The notes beneath the pieces were generated by a model. The model was not told the DNA's origin and did not search any database. It was given only the letters and a program-made list of their open reading frames with translations. A stretch of DNA of 64,000 bases from Dryomyza anilis (taxonomy: Eukaryota; Arthropoda; Insecta; Diptera; Dryomyzidae): assembly GCA_951804985.1 (NCBI GenBank), contig OX638130.1, positions 32,372,554 through 32,436,553 on the forward strand, in the 5' to 3' direction. The position numbers and the translations under genes are program-made. Positions 12,591-24,780 of this stretch are shown in pieces (position 1 is the stretch's first letter; every line of letters begins with the position of its first letter).

Positions 12591-14085
12591 AATCCCTACT
12601 ACTTAAACAATTGAAGAGTTAGATAAATGAAAATCATAATATTGATTACTTATATACCTACGCTGTATGTGCAGATCGGTCCATTGGGCAGATCGGTCCA
12701 TTGCGACCTGTGATCTGACCATTTATATTCAAGTACCTCATATTAAATTTACATCTACAGATCAATTTTACTGTATACGTGCTTAGATTAACTTTTTTGG
12801 TCAAATATATATTGAAGTCATGCTCAAATATACGAAAATAATGTCTTCCGCCACTACCACTTGTGGTTCCCAAAAAAAATATCGAAATTCGGTACACCTA
12901 CCCATTTGTAAATATGGGTATCAAATGAATGGAAATTCTTCAGCGATTGAAATTTTGTAATTGTTTTCAGGAATCGTATACCTTTGTGACCAATATACCA
13001 CTTTAAATGTTAACCACACATATGTGTAGAGTATTTATAATCGGCTTAAACCGACTATAATTTTGATAATTCTAACTATCATAATAACACCAAATTTAAA
13101 ATTTTCCGATGTAATCTAACCTTCCCAACTGGTTTTTTAGTTTGATTTAATATATATCGATATTTAAAAATTTGTTTTCCCCCAAATCATGTATCTTTTT
13201 ATTATCGTGTGACTACGATTCGTTTCCCGTCCCCTACGTCTAAAATTTGTATAATGTATTTCAAACATTTCGTTCGTTTCGGTCTTTGAATCGAACGTTT
13301 GTTCAAAATTTTTGTTTTGCCAACTATTTTTCAAAAAACAAATTTTTTTTTTTTTACTTTGTCGTGTGATTTATATGCTGGCAACAAAAACTCTCAAAAC
13401 GGGCGTACTCAACGTTTCGTTTGATACATGAATCAAAAATTGTAGTCACATGATATTCAACCGACATTCAAACGAATTGTGTCGATATCGTTGTCACCGG
13501 GAAATACATGATCGAACGTTAATTAAAGAAAAAAAAGTCTTGTAAGTATGGACGTTTTAATTATACGAATACTGTAATTAATTCAATATTTTTTCAGACA
13601 ATAGTGGAGTCACGAAACATAGTTTCGGAATTAATAGCAAAACTATATTATTTTAGAAGAAAACTTAATATGGGGCTTCTTGTAATTGAAAAAGCCAGTC
13701 TGTCAAATATTTTACAAATGTTTACCACTAAAAATAAAGATTTGTTGTACCTAGCGTTAACTTAATTCATACTTAACACAGAATTTAACTATAACTAAAT
13801 TTTAATTTTATATAATAAAGTAAACATTTACTTAGATCTGTTTTGGGTAGTCGATATGAAAAAGATTGCTATAATCTGTTCTTATGCGTCAATTAGAATG
13901 TCTGCTATGAGAATTGAATTCTTCGAGAATTGAAATGGCAATGCCTTCTATATGTTGTTCCATGAAAAACGGTATGAGGTCTGCTACACTCAACCAAAAA
14001 ATACATACAATTTTTTCATTGAAATTGGTCCAGTGTACGCGTTCATTGGCACAATGGACACTGTTCTTTGATAAATTTATGAGTA
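12591..14085. other. AT-rich intergenic DNA, no gene seen
   Basis: Only a short direct repeat (GCAGATCGGTCCATTG at about 12671-12686 and 12688-12703) stands out. No supported coding sequence. Confidence 0.4.
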
Positions 14086-14089
14086 CCCA

Positions 14090-14800
14090 GTATGCGTTCG
14101 TTCGTAATTACGTACTCTTTCGTACTCAAACGTACGACATCCCTGACTAAAATGTACGCCATTGGTTCAGATTTAGGTATCAAAAGAGGACCAAATTCAC
14201 TCTAAAGGAGACATAGGCTGCATTCAGCGACCTCAGCAGTTGTGAAGCTGTTGAGTAATTTTCGCTTGAATGACATGCTACTCTCAACAAGTTTAGTGAG
14301 CGGTCGCCATTTTTTCCAGCATAAAATTTTTACGCTACATTTGCGCTGCCTTTGTTATCGATGACATTCGATGACATTTTGTCTCCAATATTTATAAACA
14401 AAAATGAAATTTAGATTGGAAAAATATTTTTCCAATCATTTAAAGAGTTGTTTGTAACTTTAATAAAATATTAATATTAAATTATTTTGGAAATTGATAG
14501 ATTAGGTAGCGGTGCATTCAATTAAAGTGAGCGATTAGTTAGTGAGCAGTCTCGCAGCTGTAGAGGTCACATTGACATCTAACCTATTTTTCAAAACTAA
14601 ATCTGAGATAAATTACGTTCAAAACAAAAAAAGCGGAAACGAGTGATATTTTTAAATCAGTCAATCAAAAACGAGGTGAAGCAGAACTGATGACGCATTT
14701 TGTTCCGAAATTAGAACAGACATATCAAAGCAATGTCGGTCGTAATCTAAGACTCAAAGGAAAATTGATGACAAATAAAACAAATGCATTTTTAATGTTT
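14090..14800. mobile_element. Diverged copy of fold-back element type 1
   Basis: The segment 14095-14215 is a diverged version of the loop shared by the fold-backs at 27.2 and 29.5 kb (TTCGTAATTACG ... CCAAATTCACTCT). The segment 14600-14790 matches the right arm of the 26.9-27.5 kb element (CAGTCAATCAAAAACGAGGTG ... AAATTGATGACAAA). The stretch between them looks like an insertion or divergent sequence. Confidence 0.55.
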
Positions 14801-14907
14801 TGTTGTTTATTACAGTGTTTATTTAATGTTTAGTACAAGTGTTTTTTTAACATATGAATTCAATAACATTTTTAATATACAATAACTTACATATTATAGA
14901 TATAATT

Positions 14908-14916
<9 letters not shown>

Positions 14917-14951
<35 letters not shown>
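14917..14951. repeat. (TA)n microsatellite
   Basis: Short pure TA run in an already TA-rich context. Confidence 0.9.
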
Positions 14952-14955
<4 letters not shown>

Positions 14956-15267
14956 TTACATAATCTATGATGTACTATATATTTTTATATAATTTATAAA
15001 TTATATAAAATTTATGTATTATATAAAAATTTATGCATTAAATAATTTATATAATTATATAATTAAGATATTTAAATTTAATTGCGGCTTCTTTGACAGT
15101 TTCCTTATTATAAATGTCAAAAAGCAGAAAATTATAATATACTTCAGTTTAAAAATGAGTATAGTTACGCGCCATCACAAATATAACTAAACCATGATTT
15201 AAGTTTTAACATTTTTTTAGTGTGCTTTGTATTAAATCATAGTTTTTTTTTATTATAATTTTTCATT

Positions 15268-15470
15268 TATGAGGGCACCGCCGCACGTCTTGTCGATGCG
15301 GTCAACCAACTTTCTTTGGCCTTCCCCTGTTCGTGCTTGAAAAATATCTTCCTGATGACAATGTTGCCGGTACTGAGCGTTTCCTAGGCGGCATTCACCA
15401 GTTTAATTTCTGCGCGATTGTCGTATGCTGTCTTGATGAACGTAATGCTTCACTCCCCCCTTCTGTCGCA
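15268..15470 (-). pseudogene. Unidentified gene relic
   Basis: The minus strand encodes a continuous, well-composed peptide: ITFIKTAYDNRAEIKLVNAA, an in-frame TAG (15384-15386), then ETLSTGNIVIRKIFFKHEQG and KAKE. After a frameshift it continues as VDRIDKTCGGALINE. The GC content is clearly higher than the surroundings. It looks like a fragment of a conserved protein broken by one stop and one frameshift. I do not recognise it. Confidence 0.5.
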
Positions 15471-15717
15471 TTTGTTTAGAATATTAAATATTTTTAAAAA
15501 TTTTAAAAACTGCATACTCAGTTCTATCATTAAACGTAAAGTGTTAAGAAAAGTGCTCACGTAATTTTAAAAATCTTTTCAACCACGATTCATTACCAAT
15601 TTCAGTACTGTTGAAAATATTATTCCAAAAAAAACGTTAAACGCTATTATTTTAATGCATGTTAATATTCTTATTAATTTTTAAGAAATAAAGCTGACAA
15701 TTTTGTGGTTTTTAGAC

Positions 15718-16862
15718 CAGAGTTCGGATTTGCACGCACGCCCGCGCCCGCGCCCTTAAGTAAATGAGAAGCAAATTTGTTTACGCATACTCTGCACTCG
15801 GGCACCACATTTTTTTTACAACACATCCCGTCGCAACGAGTGATGCTTTGCATTATTCTCGGTACCTGCCCTCGTGCGTGCTACGAAACTAAAAAGTGCA
15901 GCCCGCGCAGACGAGGAATGAGAAAATAGAGAAGCATATCGCGCAAGTGCTATGATATTTATTTCGCGGGGCAACTCCGTGCAACAGCGAAAACCGACTG
16001 CCCCGGGCAGCACGCGGGGCAGTTTTTCACAGCCAGTTAATTTTTTCTGGTATGAAATTCTTATGTGGCGCATGAGCACGGCACTGTTATAATATACTGC
16101 GCAATGTTTTAAGAATTTTTAAATAAAACTATCGTTAATACAGAAAAGTTTGGCAATACTCAAATACACTTTTAATCGAAGTTTTAATTTGGTTTATAAA
16201 AATTGTATAATTTAGTACAAGTTTTTCAGTGCAAGTTTAAACTTAGTGTACATTTTTACAAATGAGGATATACATTATTTTTCGAAGCCTATAATGTAGC
16301 TTTTTTATTAAAATAAATTTTTGCACATAATAATTTTTGTATTTGAATAAAAATGTTGATTAAGATTTCATGTTAAATTTATTTTTCTGTTCAACGAACA
16401 ATTAAAAGATACAATTTTTATAAACCAAAATAAAACTGCGATTAAAAGTGTATTGGAGTATTGCCAAACTTGTCTGTATTATCAATAGTTTTATATAAAC
16501 ATTATTAAAACATTGCGCAGTCAAGTAAAACAGTGCCAATAAAATTTACTGGCTGTGAAAAATGCGCGTGCTGCCAGGGGCAGTCTGTTTTCGCTGTTGC
16601 ACGGAGTTGCCCCGCGAAATAAATACCATACCACTTGCGCGATATGCTTCTCTATTTTTTCATTCCTCGTCTGCGCGGGCTGCACTTTTTAGTTTCGTAG
16701 CACGCACGAGGGCAGGTACCGAGAATAATGCAAAGCATCACTCGTTGCGACGGGATGTGTTGTAAAAAAAATGTGTCTCCGTAAAACAAAATTGCTCGTC
16801 AGTGTATGAAGAAATGGGCATGTGCGGGCGCACGCACACGGGCATTTCCGATCTCTGTTTTA
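15718..16862. mobile_element. Fold-back element with ~500-bp inverted arms
   Basis: The left arm (about 15718-16220) and right arm (about 16400-16862) are inverted copies at roughly 80-85% identity by eye, separated by about 180 bases. Shared landmarks are ACAACACATCCCGTCGCAAC/GTTGCGACGGGATGTGTTGT and the AAAACATTGCGCAG segment. The arms contain an unusually GC-rich segment (GCACGCACGCCCGCGCCC at 15733) in AT-rich surroundings. Mirrored short reading frames in the two arms are the same sequence twice, not two genes. No transposase seen. Confidence 0.8.
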
Positions 16863-16909
16863 GACATCTCTTAAATTGTTTATTTAGCATTTATAATCTA
16901 AACAATATA

Positions 16910-17675
16910 CAGTTGCGTGCAACTAATTATACACGCATCAAGTACAAACATTACCATCACTATAACTCAAATATTATCTCAGGTCATAATAACTTTTATA
17001 TATCGTCGTTATAGAACAAAAAGTCACCAAATACATTTTCAAAATGCCAAATATTCATTTACAAAAATCTTTATAAATCTGTCAATTTTTAATCGATGAT
17101 CTCAATTTTTTTTTACCACATGATAAAAAAAAGTAAATCTATCAGTTGATTTTTCAATGCATCCATTACTTTTTATAATATTAATCAACAAACTCGAAAA
17201 TTAAGTTTTTCATACAAATGTATTGGTGACTTTTCGTTCTATAACTTATACATGTTTACTTTAAAATGCAACCTTTTTTATTATTGTCAATCAAAGGTTT
17301 ATTTAATGGTCGACTATATCCCACAAACTAAAAACAGTCCGTGCAACTAATTAGAAACGAATTAACTTTAGGCATTAAACATATTTAATACCCATAAAAT
17401 CACTAAATATTTAATGAAAAACGAATATTTTCACTTCAATATTTGACTACATGCCATCTGTGTCGCATATTAGCAATTAATTTATTGAAACCTTTTTTTG
17501 AAATCGGTCCCGATTCTAATTTTGCCATTTCGTCAAGATCAGCAAAAATTCACAAGCTATTCTGGCTAATCTTTATTTTAAAATGCTTCCACAAATTTTA
17601 TATGTAATTTAATAGGAAATGTTGCTAATCTTGACGAAATGGCAAAATTGGAATCAGGCGAATTGGTTGTGCATT
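16910..17675 (-). mobile_element. Tc1-like remnant, family CAGTTGCGTGCAAC, copy 1
   Basis: Begins with the terminal repeat CAGTTGCGTGCAACTAATTA after a TA. It resembles the copies at 35723-36260 and 49570-50086. The transposase end is recognisable only as a short diverged block (17505-17560). That block is repeated in inverse orientation at 17615-17660, making a small head-to-head palindrome. A MITE is nested at 17012-17241. Confidence 0.7.
17012..17241. mobile_element. MITE nested in the Tc1 remnant, TA target
   Basis: 230 bases with terminal inverted repeats of about 25 bp (TAGAACAAAAAGTCACCAA ... TTGGTGACTTTTCGTTCTA), flanked by TA on both sides (17010-17011 and 17242-17243). No coding capacity; probably mobilised by a Tc1/mariner transposase. 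Confidence 0.85.
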
Positions 17676-17679
17676 TTTT

Positions 17680-18600
17680 GTGTTATTTATGGTGATAAAT
17701 AATTAAAATGAATAAATTTAGGTATATATTTATTTAATCCATAGTGTTTAATCGATATTACATTTAAAATGAAGTGAGAAAAGGATTCTCGTTGTCGCGT
17801 TGAATGTAATAAAGTAGCTCACAACACGACTTCATTTGTCGTGTGGTCGTGTCGCTGCCGCGGTTTATGTGTTCAAAGCATGATTTATACAGGATGGTCT
17901 GTTCCAGTGTTGGAATGTATCTGGAACACCCAATGAAATACATGGTGTTTTAAAAATTAAAATTCAATTTGATACAAACGTATATTTAATTATCACTTTT
18001 ACAATTTAAAAACCATGGCAAAGAGATAATTGATCATAATAATAGGAAAATAGTAATAATGAGAATTTATTTGGGGCGCAAGAAATTGTTCTCATCAAAT
18101 TAAAAAAAAATCTAAGCAATTTTTCAAAGGTTGATTTCAATAAAAATGAGTAGAAAATTATGAAAAAGGAGTAGAAAATGCTACTATCGTAGTAGAGGAG
18201 TAGATTTTAAAGAGACAAATGAAATGTAGTAGATCCACTCCGATCGGAGTTGAATGAGAACCCAGCAAGAATGGTGTACCCAGCAAGAAGTTTTTGTACA
18301 TGAATAGAATCTGAATCGGGCTTAATGCAACAATTTCCAGACTCAATTTTCAAGAGAATTGTGTCAGTTTTACGAACAAAATTCAAAACAAAATAACGAA
18401 CTAAATGATAGAAAATAGAACTGCATGAAAAGGAAATCAGTTCAGTATAGAATGACAGCATGCTGACCTGAACACGACCACAAAAGAAAATTGAAGACAT
18501 TTAATTCAAAATAAATGATTCTTTTATTTATAATTTTAATTTTATATGAAATTATATGAAAATATTTAACTGCAAAATTTCAATAATGCACACTAACAAA
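17680..18600. other. AT-rich DNA with a shared repeat at 18155-18260
   Basis: No gene seen. The segment 18155-18260 holds GTAGTAGATC, the palindrome CTCCGATCGGAG and GAATGAGAAC. A related block at 44205-44357 has GTAGCAGATC, CTCCGATCGGAG and GAATGTGAAC. They are two copies of an otherwise unidentified dispersed repeat. Confidence 0.45.
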
Positions 18601-18618
18601 TACGTTTTTTATAAAATA

Positions 18619-18935
18619 ATAATAATAATATATAATAGTTTGGCGCTACAGTCCTGTATAGAACTTCGGCCGAGCTCTCTCACCATTTGAGCTGTGCGTG
18701 TTATATTTGTACACAACGTGGTGGGACCTACAGTTTATTGCCGAATCCGAACGGCGGGTGAGAGCTTTTTCATAGGCAATGGTTTTACTCTCGTAGGTTT
18801 GCCATTTACTGACGAGAGGTAGCGCGGTATAGAAAAATGTTTCTATGAAAAGATGTTGTTAGCCCCAGTCCAGGCTTGAACCGGGGACCTTTCGGCTCGC
18901 AGTCCAACGCACTAACCACTGAGCTACCGCGGCTA
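18619..18935 (-). mobile_element. tRNA-derived SINE, copy 2
   Basis: Full-length and inverted. The tRNA-like head with both pol III boxes is at the right end (GAGCTACCGCGGCTA at 18921-18935), and the AAT-rich tail is at 18619-18637. Body sequence is the same as the other five copies with scattered changes. Confidence 0.9.
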
Positions 18936-19536
18936 CTAAATACAATACATAAAATTCAACGCCTGGTTCAGCGGTTGGACTTGAACATATTTGTTGATAA
19001 CGGCGGAGCTCGACGATGGCGGTCAGACCGTCTGCTATTTCTTGTCAACCATTTACATTTTTAGGGTAACAAATTGTTAATAACGACGTTATAAAACTGC
19101 AAATATTTAATTTTACTAATTCATTTATAAATGCGCCATATTCAAACAACACGACTTACCCAAATGTTTGCAGATAAAAATTAAAAACACCAAACTTGAT
19201 ACACTACTGCAACGAATTCGTAATGTTGTAGTTATGATCTATATCGAATAAGAAACATTATTTTATATTAATAATCATTAAATGCATTCAAAATTGCATT
19301 ACTTACATTGCTGCAGAATGATATCTTCAATTGTTAATAAAATTGTGTCATCTAAAAATTATTTCATTTTTGACGAGTCTTTACAGTATAGCATCAAGTT
19401 AAATTTACGAAAAACATACTAAAATAAATCAAAAAAAATATATGTTTGTCACTGTTCTTTTGGTAATAAGTGACGATTAAATTACTGGTAAATTTACGAA
19501 ATATTTTACGGCATATAAAATGTTTTAATTTTGAGG
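18936..19536. other. AT-rich DNA, no gene seen
   Basis: A slightly GC-richer patch at 18965-19050 has an open frame (LVQRLDLNIFVDNGGARRWR) that could be a small coding relic. Support is weak. The rest is plain AT-rich DNA. Confidence 0.3.
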
Positions 19537-20058
19537 TTACCTGCGAAGCTTATAAGGCTTTGCAGGTTGACCCTGAGCGACACACGTTGCTTAGTAAGAA
19601 TTGGGAACAACCTCACCGATACGTTTAATACCGAACGAGGTTTCAGACAAGGCGATTCCCTATCGTGTGACTTCTTCAACCTAATAATGGAGAAGATTGT
19701 AAGAGCTGCACAACTCCATCACAATGGCACTATCTTCAACAAGAGTTCCATGCTGCTCGGGTACGCTGATGATATCGACATCATTGGACAGAGCGTACGA
19801 GCTGTCAGTGCAGCATTTTCCAGTTTAGAGAGGGAATCGCGTCGAATGGGTCTTACGGTGATCGAGGACAAGGCGAAGTACCTAGTGTCAACAAACAAAG
19901 ACTCCCGGCGTCTTGGAAACACTATTGACAATCACAACTTTAAAAATGTGAAGGACTTCGTATACCTAGAAACCAGCATCAACAAGAAAAAAAATATAAG
20001 CCTGGAGATTAGCCGAAGAGGTGCTACTTTGGGCTCAGTATGGTTCTGTAAGTAAGTA
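19537..20058 (+). mobile_element. RTE-like LINE, copy 2, 5'-truncated
   Basis: Only the C-terminal half of the reverse transcriptase remains. It starts at PAKLIRLCRLTLSDT, has GFRQGDSLSCDFFNLIMEK and an intact catalytic GYADDIDIIGQ (near 19768-19790), and continues to LETSINKK. The frame is open over about 170 residues. It ends with the same AAGTAAGTAAT tail as copy 1, which identifies the family's 3' end. Truncated 5', as is usual for LINE insertions. Confidence 0.88.
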
Positions 20059-20129
20059 ATATCTATCATTAATCCTGCAGGGATGTATTTCAAATTATTT
20101 AAGTATTAGTGAGAAAATATAATATTGTC

Positions 20130-20480
20130 TTTATATTGAAGTTTCGGTAAGGCATGTCTTGCTGAGATACATTCCCAGTGTATTCTCACCTCCACTCGGA
20201 ACTATTCACAATTGTCAAATGCAACAATGTTAAGTCAAATCAAGCATTTCTCTTATCAACGTACATTCAAAGAGAGCATTATTAAAAAATGGCTGCCTTT
20301 AGTTCTCTTTTGTTTTCTTTTCGCTAAATTCAAAAAGCAACATCAAATAAATGAGTAGGTTGCCACTGACTTGAACGTCAACTAAAATTATTAAAATGAA
20401 AATTTTCGTGCGACACGATGGCAAAATTTGTAAGTATTTAATATTTATTAAATTGTTTTGGAATATTTAATAATTTGTAT
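20130..20480 (+). repeat. Half copy of fold-back family type 2
   Basis: Matches the right half of the element at 29.3-29.8 kb and the copy at 57.65-57.86 kb: CAGTGTATTCTCA, CTCGGAACTATTC, CAAAGAGAGCATT, GCTGCCTTT, then AAAATTTGTAAGTATTTAAT and an AT-rich end at TATTTTAG. It contains the empty site of the TA-flanked MITE at 29781-30544. Confidence 0.7.
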
Positions 20481-21060
20481 TTTAGGATGACGATGACCCA
20501 TCATCTCTTATGATAATTGGACAGTGCACTTTCATAGTCGCCGTAGCATTAAAACGCAGTTTGATATTTTGCGTTTGTTGCCAAGCTGTCTCATCTACGC
20601 CTCGATCTACCCTCTAGCGTCTTATCCTATCATATCCTGGGTTGTGTCTTCTGCATGGTTGGTCGAGCGAGTTGGTGAACAACTGCAAACGCGCTACTAG
20701 ATGCACTCAAGACGCTAGCGAATTACACAATGTTGATGGACAGCAAAGAGTATAAGACGTGTGTAGCACGTCCCACAACAGCAGCCAAACTCACCGCACG
20801 TGGATTGTTCTTCAGTTCTCCACCAACCTAGCCCCACTGCTGGAAATAATGTGCAACGATGGAGGCGGCGGAAACGTTGGCGCAAAGATCCGCATAATAT
20901 TAATATTTTGTGCGCAAACAACGTCCATACAGATCCGTGAGACGAGCCGTGTTAGAGGTTGGCATGCATTAGAAAATCAGAGGTTTTTTAATCTAATAAT
21001 TTTAGTTATCTATGATTTCTGTTTAAATGTTAAAAGGCGAACTGCACAAGCTGCTTAATA
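20481..21060. other. GC-richer stretch, possible decayed coding DNA
   Basis: Composition differs from its surroundings. Short peptide-like runs appear in several frames (for example LLDALKTLANYTMLMDSKEY and GNVGAKIRIILIFCAQTTS), but no frame holds together and I recognise nothing. Possibly another gene fragment. Confidence 0.25.
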
Positions 21061-21324
21061 TGCATATCATATTGTAGTGGGCGCATACTAGTAGATATTG
21101 ATTTTCAATTGCCAAGTTTACTATATTTCATTTATAAATTCATAGGAATAATGTCAAAGATATGGTGCTGGAAGATATTCATCAACGGCATTAACATTAA
21201 TTGTGTACAATATATATTGTGTACAATATATTTATTACATTTATTATTTGTTCGAATCTAGTTCATGTATTTAATAGTTTAATTAAGTTTATTTAATTAC
21301 ATTGCCCAACATAACAGGTGCAGT

Positions 21325-21660
21325 AAATTTGATACATTTGTATAGCTGATTCCGAAAATTTCTTGTTTTGTTAAATTTGCTATACTTGTTTAGATATATT
21401 TTACAATTTTGTTCTTTTTCTTATTTTTAATATTTAAACAACGGAAAATAAAGAAATTATCTTTTAAACATTAAGCAGAGCAACTTTTCAGCAGGAATAA
21501 AAAAAAAGTTCATTATACATGTATACATTCATTATACATATACAGATATAATGCCGAAATGAATTTAGAATATTAAAAATAGGCTATATCTCAAAAACTG
21601 GCACCATTTTCGGAATCAGTATCACAAATGTATATAAGAACTACTTAATTTGGCGAAGTA
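21325..21660. repeat. Imperfect inverted repeat, possible MITE
   Basis: ATACATTTGTATAGCTGATTCCGAAAAT at about 21338-21362 pairs with the inverted ATTTTCGGAATCAG...ACAAATGTATAT at 21609-21640. The same motifs occur at 6740-6830. No coding sequence. Confidence 0.45.
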
Positions 21661-22654
21661 AAATTTGGAACTTCGCCAAATTAATGAATGATTTTATTCA
21701 ATTATTCTTTAATTTATTTATATTTTTCATTTATTTCAGGAACCTCCTCCGACATGTATGTACTTATGAGCGTCGAGTGGCAAGACTATTGCAACCAGAA
21801 CGGTGTTATCTTGTTCATTTTGCAGCAATAAAATTGCAACAAAATACGCAATAACAGTCAGCAGACAAACACCATCTGTTTTTATTTGTTATATATAATT
21901 CAATCAATGTAAATTACTATTTCATTCCCGATTTACATTGAATCTTCTGGAGATATGCTGTATCGCCAGGAGATACACGAAAAGAGAGGACAACAAATCT
22001 TACGGGAAAATGATCAGGTGTAAGCGACCAGATAGATTTTAAATTTGTAGGAAAAGTGATACAGCGACTGCATCGCATTATAAAAGGCGATAAAGAAAAG
22101 TTCACATGTTGAACTATTCTGTATCGCCGCGTCGCGTCCTATAAAGTTTTGTAATAGATTGTTATAAAAAAAAAGTCAAATATTGCCATGTTTATATATT
22201 TTGAAGTTTAGAATTAAAATCAAAATATTAAGAAAAATTCAAATTAAAAATGAAGAATTTGAATATAATCAAAAAAGTTAAATTTAAAACTAAATACAAG
22301 AAAAATTAAATAGATATGCCTCGCTTATGTTGAGGAAATCTACGTGACGGAAGATACAATTTAAAATATGTGGTTTTTTGTGATTGTTTAACTACTTTAT
22401 TAGTTATATGATAATCTGCTGGAGCAGTACTGTTTCGCATGGGAATCTTCGATGACAAGCAACTGACATATAAATTTAAAATCACAGAACCTTTGTAGAT
22501 GTTAATTAAAAAATGCATTTGATCTGCCTTTTGGTGTTTAGTTTCTGCCTTTTGTCAATTGCATTATAGTGCCATTCAGCTCTTGACTCCATCATCACAT
22601 CGCCTATTTTCCTTGTCTTGAGTGCCTGCACTGCAATATTCTTGCCATGGTGGG
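21661..22654. other. AT-rich DNA, no gene seen
   Basis: A block at 21926-21975 (CCCGATTTACATTGAATCTTC) is similar in inverse orientation to 26763-26815, so both are probably parts of one diverged repeat. No supported gene. Confidence 0.35.
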
Positions 22655-22662
22655 TGTAAGTC

Positions 22663-23248
22663 AAGAATAATAGAAACAAAGATTGCACAGAACGTTGTTC
22701 AAAACTTGAATCTTCTGCGCATGTACGTAGAAGTTTTTTAACAACTGTAATTTTTTCATTGTCTCAGAATGTTGTTGTAAAAAAAAATAAAACATTTCAA
22801 TTATTTTTGAAAAAATTGCGTGTGATTAATAGATATGTGTGCAAAACTGCACTGAATCGGCCATCAAAACTAAAAGATAAGAAACCACCATCGAAATCCT
22901 CTAAAAACAAAATAATTCAACAGCATTTGTGTAGCTCCGGTCAGGATAACAAATATATATTTTAGATTTGAAATTTAAATTAACTGCTATCCACCCAAGC
23001 CCATGTACAGCAATGTCTTGATCAGCACGAGAGTTGATGCCCCCACTAAGGAACCTGCCGGAAGCCTGTTTCCCACCAATTGTTTCGGGCAAAAATGTAA
23101 ATAAAAAAAATTTCAATGAAATAAATATTTGTATTTTATGAAATGTCTAAATTTAAATTTCCTTTACTTGACATTCCATACTTTATTACGTCAGCAATAC
23201 AGGGTGTACATGCGCAATGCGTAATCTTATTATTCTATTATTCTTGGT
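22663..23248 (-). mobile_element. MITE with 8-bp TSD, copy 1
   Basis: 586 bases with terminal inverted repeats around AAGAATAATAGAA (right end reads TTCTATTATTCTTGGT). Flanked by a perfect 8-bp duplication, TGTAAGTC, at 22655-22662 and 23249-23256. The same family occurs inverted at 47771-48131. An 8-bp duplication is typical of hAT-superfamily transposition. This copy has about 200 extra internal bases, and its 68-codon open frame has no recognisable product. Confidence 0.8.
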
Positions 23249-24495
23249 TGTAAGTCCCGTCATTGTCTTACCAACCCAATAAGCAATGAGTTTAAGGATC
23301 GATAAATTTGGAGAACTTTGTTTTACAACCAGTGTGGATGTAATGTCATGATCAAGCCGAAGAAATGAATGTTATTCCAACGTTGGTTTTCAAGTTAAAA
23401 AAACTTGAAACGAAATTCACTACACAAAATTACTCAGTGGCAACCGAGGGACGGGATAAATTAAATGTCAACAAGAAAACTTTAATTTTTTTTTCACCAC
23501 TACAGATGTGCCACTTAGGGATGTCAATCCCGGACTATTTTTCAATCCCGAAATTTCGGGACTAAAAAATTTGAATCCCGGGATCCCGGGATTAGTCCCG
23601 GGATTTAAAAAAATAATAGCAAAGACATAAAATAACCATATCTGTGTTTAAATAATAAACAATTATAATGCTTAAGTCAAACAAAAGTCATATATTCAAA
23701 TGCATCTGTTTTCAGGTTGGGTATTCAAATATGGTATACTAAATCCGCGATATATAAACCCCAGTTGATCATCAAACATTTTTTTAATACTTTTTATTTA
23801 AAATTTATTTTTTAGTATATAAGAAAATTAAAATTTTGAATGAACCATAAAATTTGTTATTGGGATATTGGTTTTTTGTGGAAAACAATATTTTATAAAA
23901 AAAAATATAATTTCAAAAAAAAAAATAATTTTACAAATTTTGAAATATTTGAACTTTTAATTTCAAAATTATTTAAGTTGTATCCCAACAAACATTTTGA
24001 GTCATCGTCCCATTTGAGTCAAAACTGAGAATATACGCAATGCGAGCACTCCAATTTAAGTTGAACTTTTGTTTCACTCAGGTAGTTCCGCCTGCGACAA
24101 TCCCACTTGCGTATATCTTGCGGGTAAACCTGCGTTAATAATTTTATGTTATCACAAGGATAGCCATTGTGAGTACTCTTAGAATTTACGTTAAGAGAAA
24201 ATATGAGTCGTACCGCTGCAAAAGATGTCTTAAAACAATTTCGTAAAAAAGAAAAACATATTTAATACAATTGGTTTTTTTAACACAAATTAAATGCGTA
24301 TTAAAATGTAAAAATGTAATTGTTTTTACATCAATGGTATTTTTAATAAAACAAATTATGAGGAATTTGCCAAAAACAAAATTCTGGAAAATTAGTTTCG
24401 CACTGTCTGCATTGAGTTAATTTTCAATTATAAATAAAATTACGGTCTTTGAAAAATATGTTTAGAAATTCAATTCCAAAAAGCAAACAACTATT

Positions 24496-24592
24496 TCAGA
24501 TAACTGCTGGCGTAAGTGCCATTCGTCTGCCGGGCTGTTGGCGTCGGTTGTGTTACGTACTGGCGGCGCTGCTCTTCCTTGGTCTAATCTGT
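24496..24592 (-). pseudogene. Terminal-exon relic inside the hAT element
   Basis: On the minus strand a good splice acceptor (TATCTCTACACAG) is followed by coding-like TKEEQRRQYVTQPTPTARQT and NGTYASSYLK, then a TAG. A further in-frame TAG lies just after the acceptor. It reads as the last exon of a host gene whose identity I do not recognise. A second exon-like block lies about 90 bases upstream (24680-24780). Its position between the hAT termini suggests DNA capture by the element. Confidence 0.5.
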
Positions 24593-24679
24593 GTAGAGAT
24601 ACAGAATGATACAGTGCACTTTTTTTAAGGTGAGTTTTGCATATTTTAAATATACTTAAAAACTAATTTTCAAATTACT

Positions 24680-24780
24680 ACTACTTTGGAAGGGCTCACT
24701 GTGCAATATACTCTAGATACGCCGTCATATCGTGGCGCCGCTTAACAAAGCGTCTGGCAGACGTCTGCACTGCAAGTCAC
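24680..24780 (-). pseudogene. Upstream exon relic inside the hAT element
   Basis: The minus strand reads RRFVKRRHDMTAYLEYIA and then a GTGAGC splice donor. The spacing to the next acceptor (about 90 bases) suits a small fly intron. Together with 24496-24592 it looks like two consecutive exons of one gene. Unidentified. Confidence 0.45.

Noticed and set aside
15816..16765. Two similar short proteins on opposite strands
   Set aside because: They are the two arms of one inverted repeat; no independent evidence for coding.
20418..20610. Gene start MAKF plus GTAAGT intron and a DDDDPSS exon
   Set aside because: The block through the intron-like part is a dispersed repeat (also at 29.75 kb, where the ATG is absent), and the following frame stops without family resemblance.
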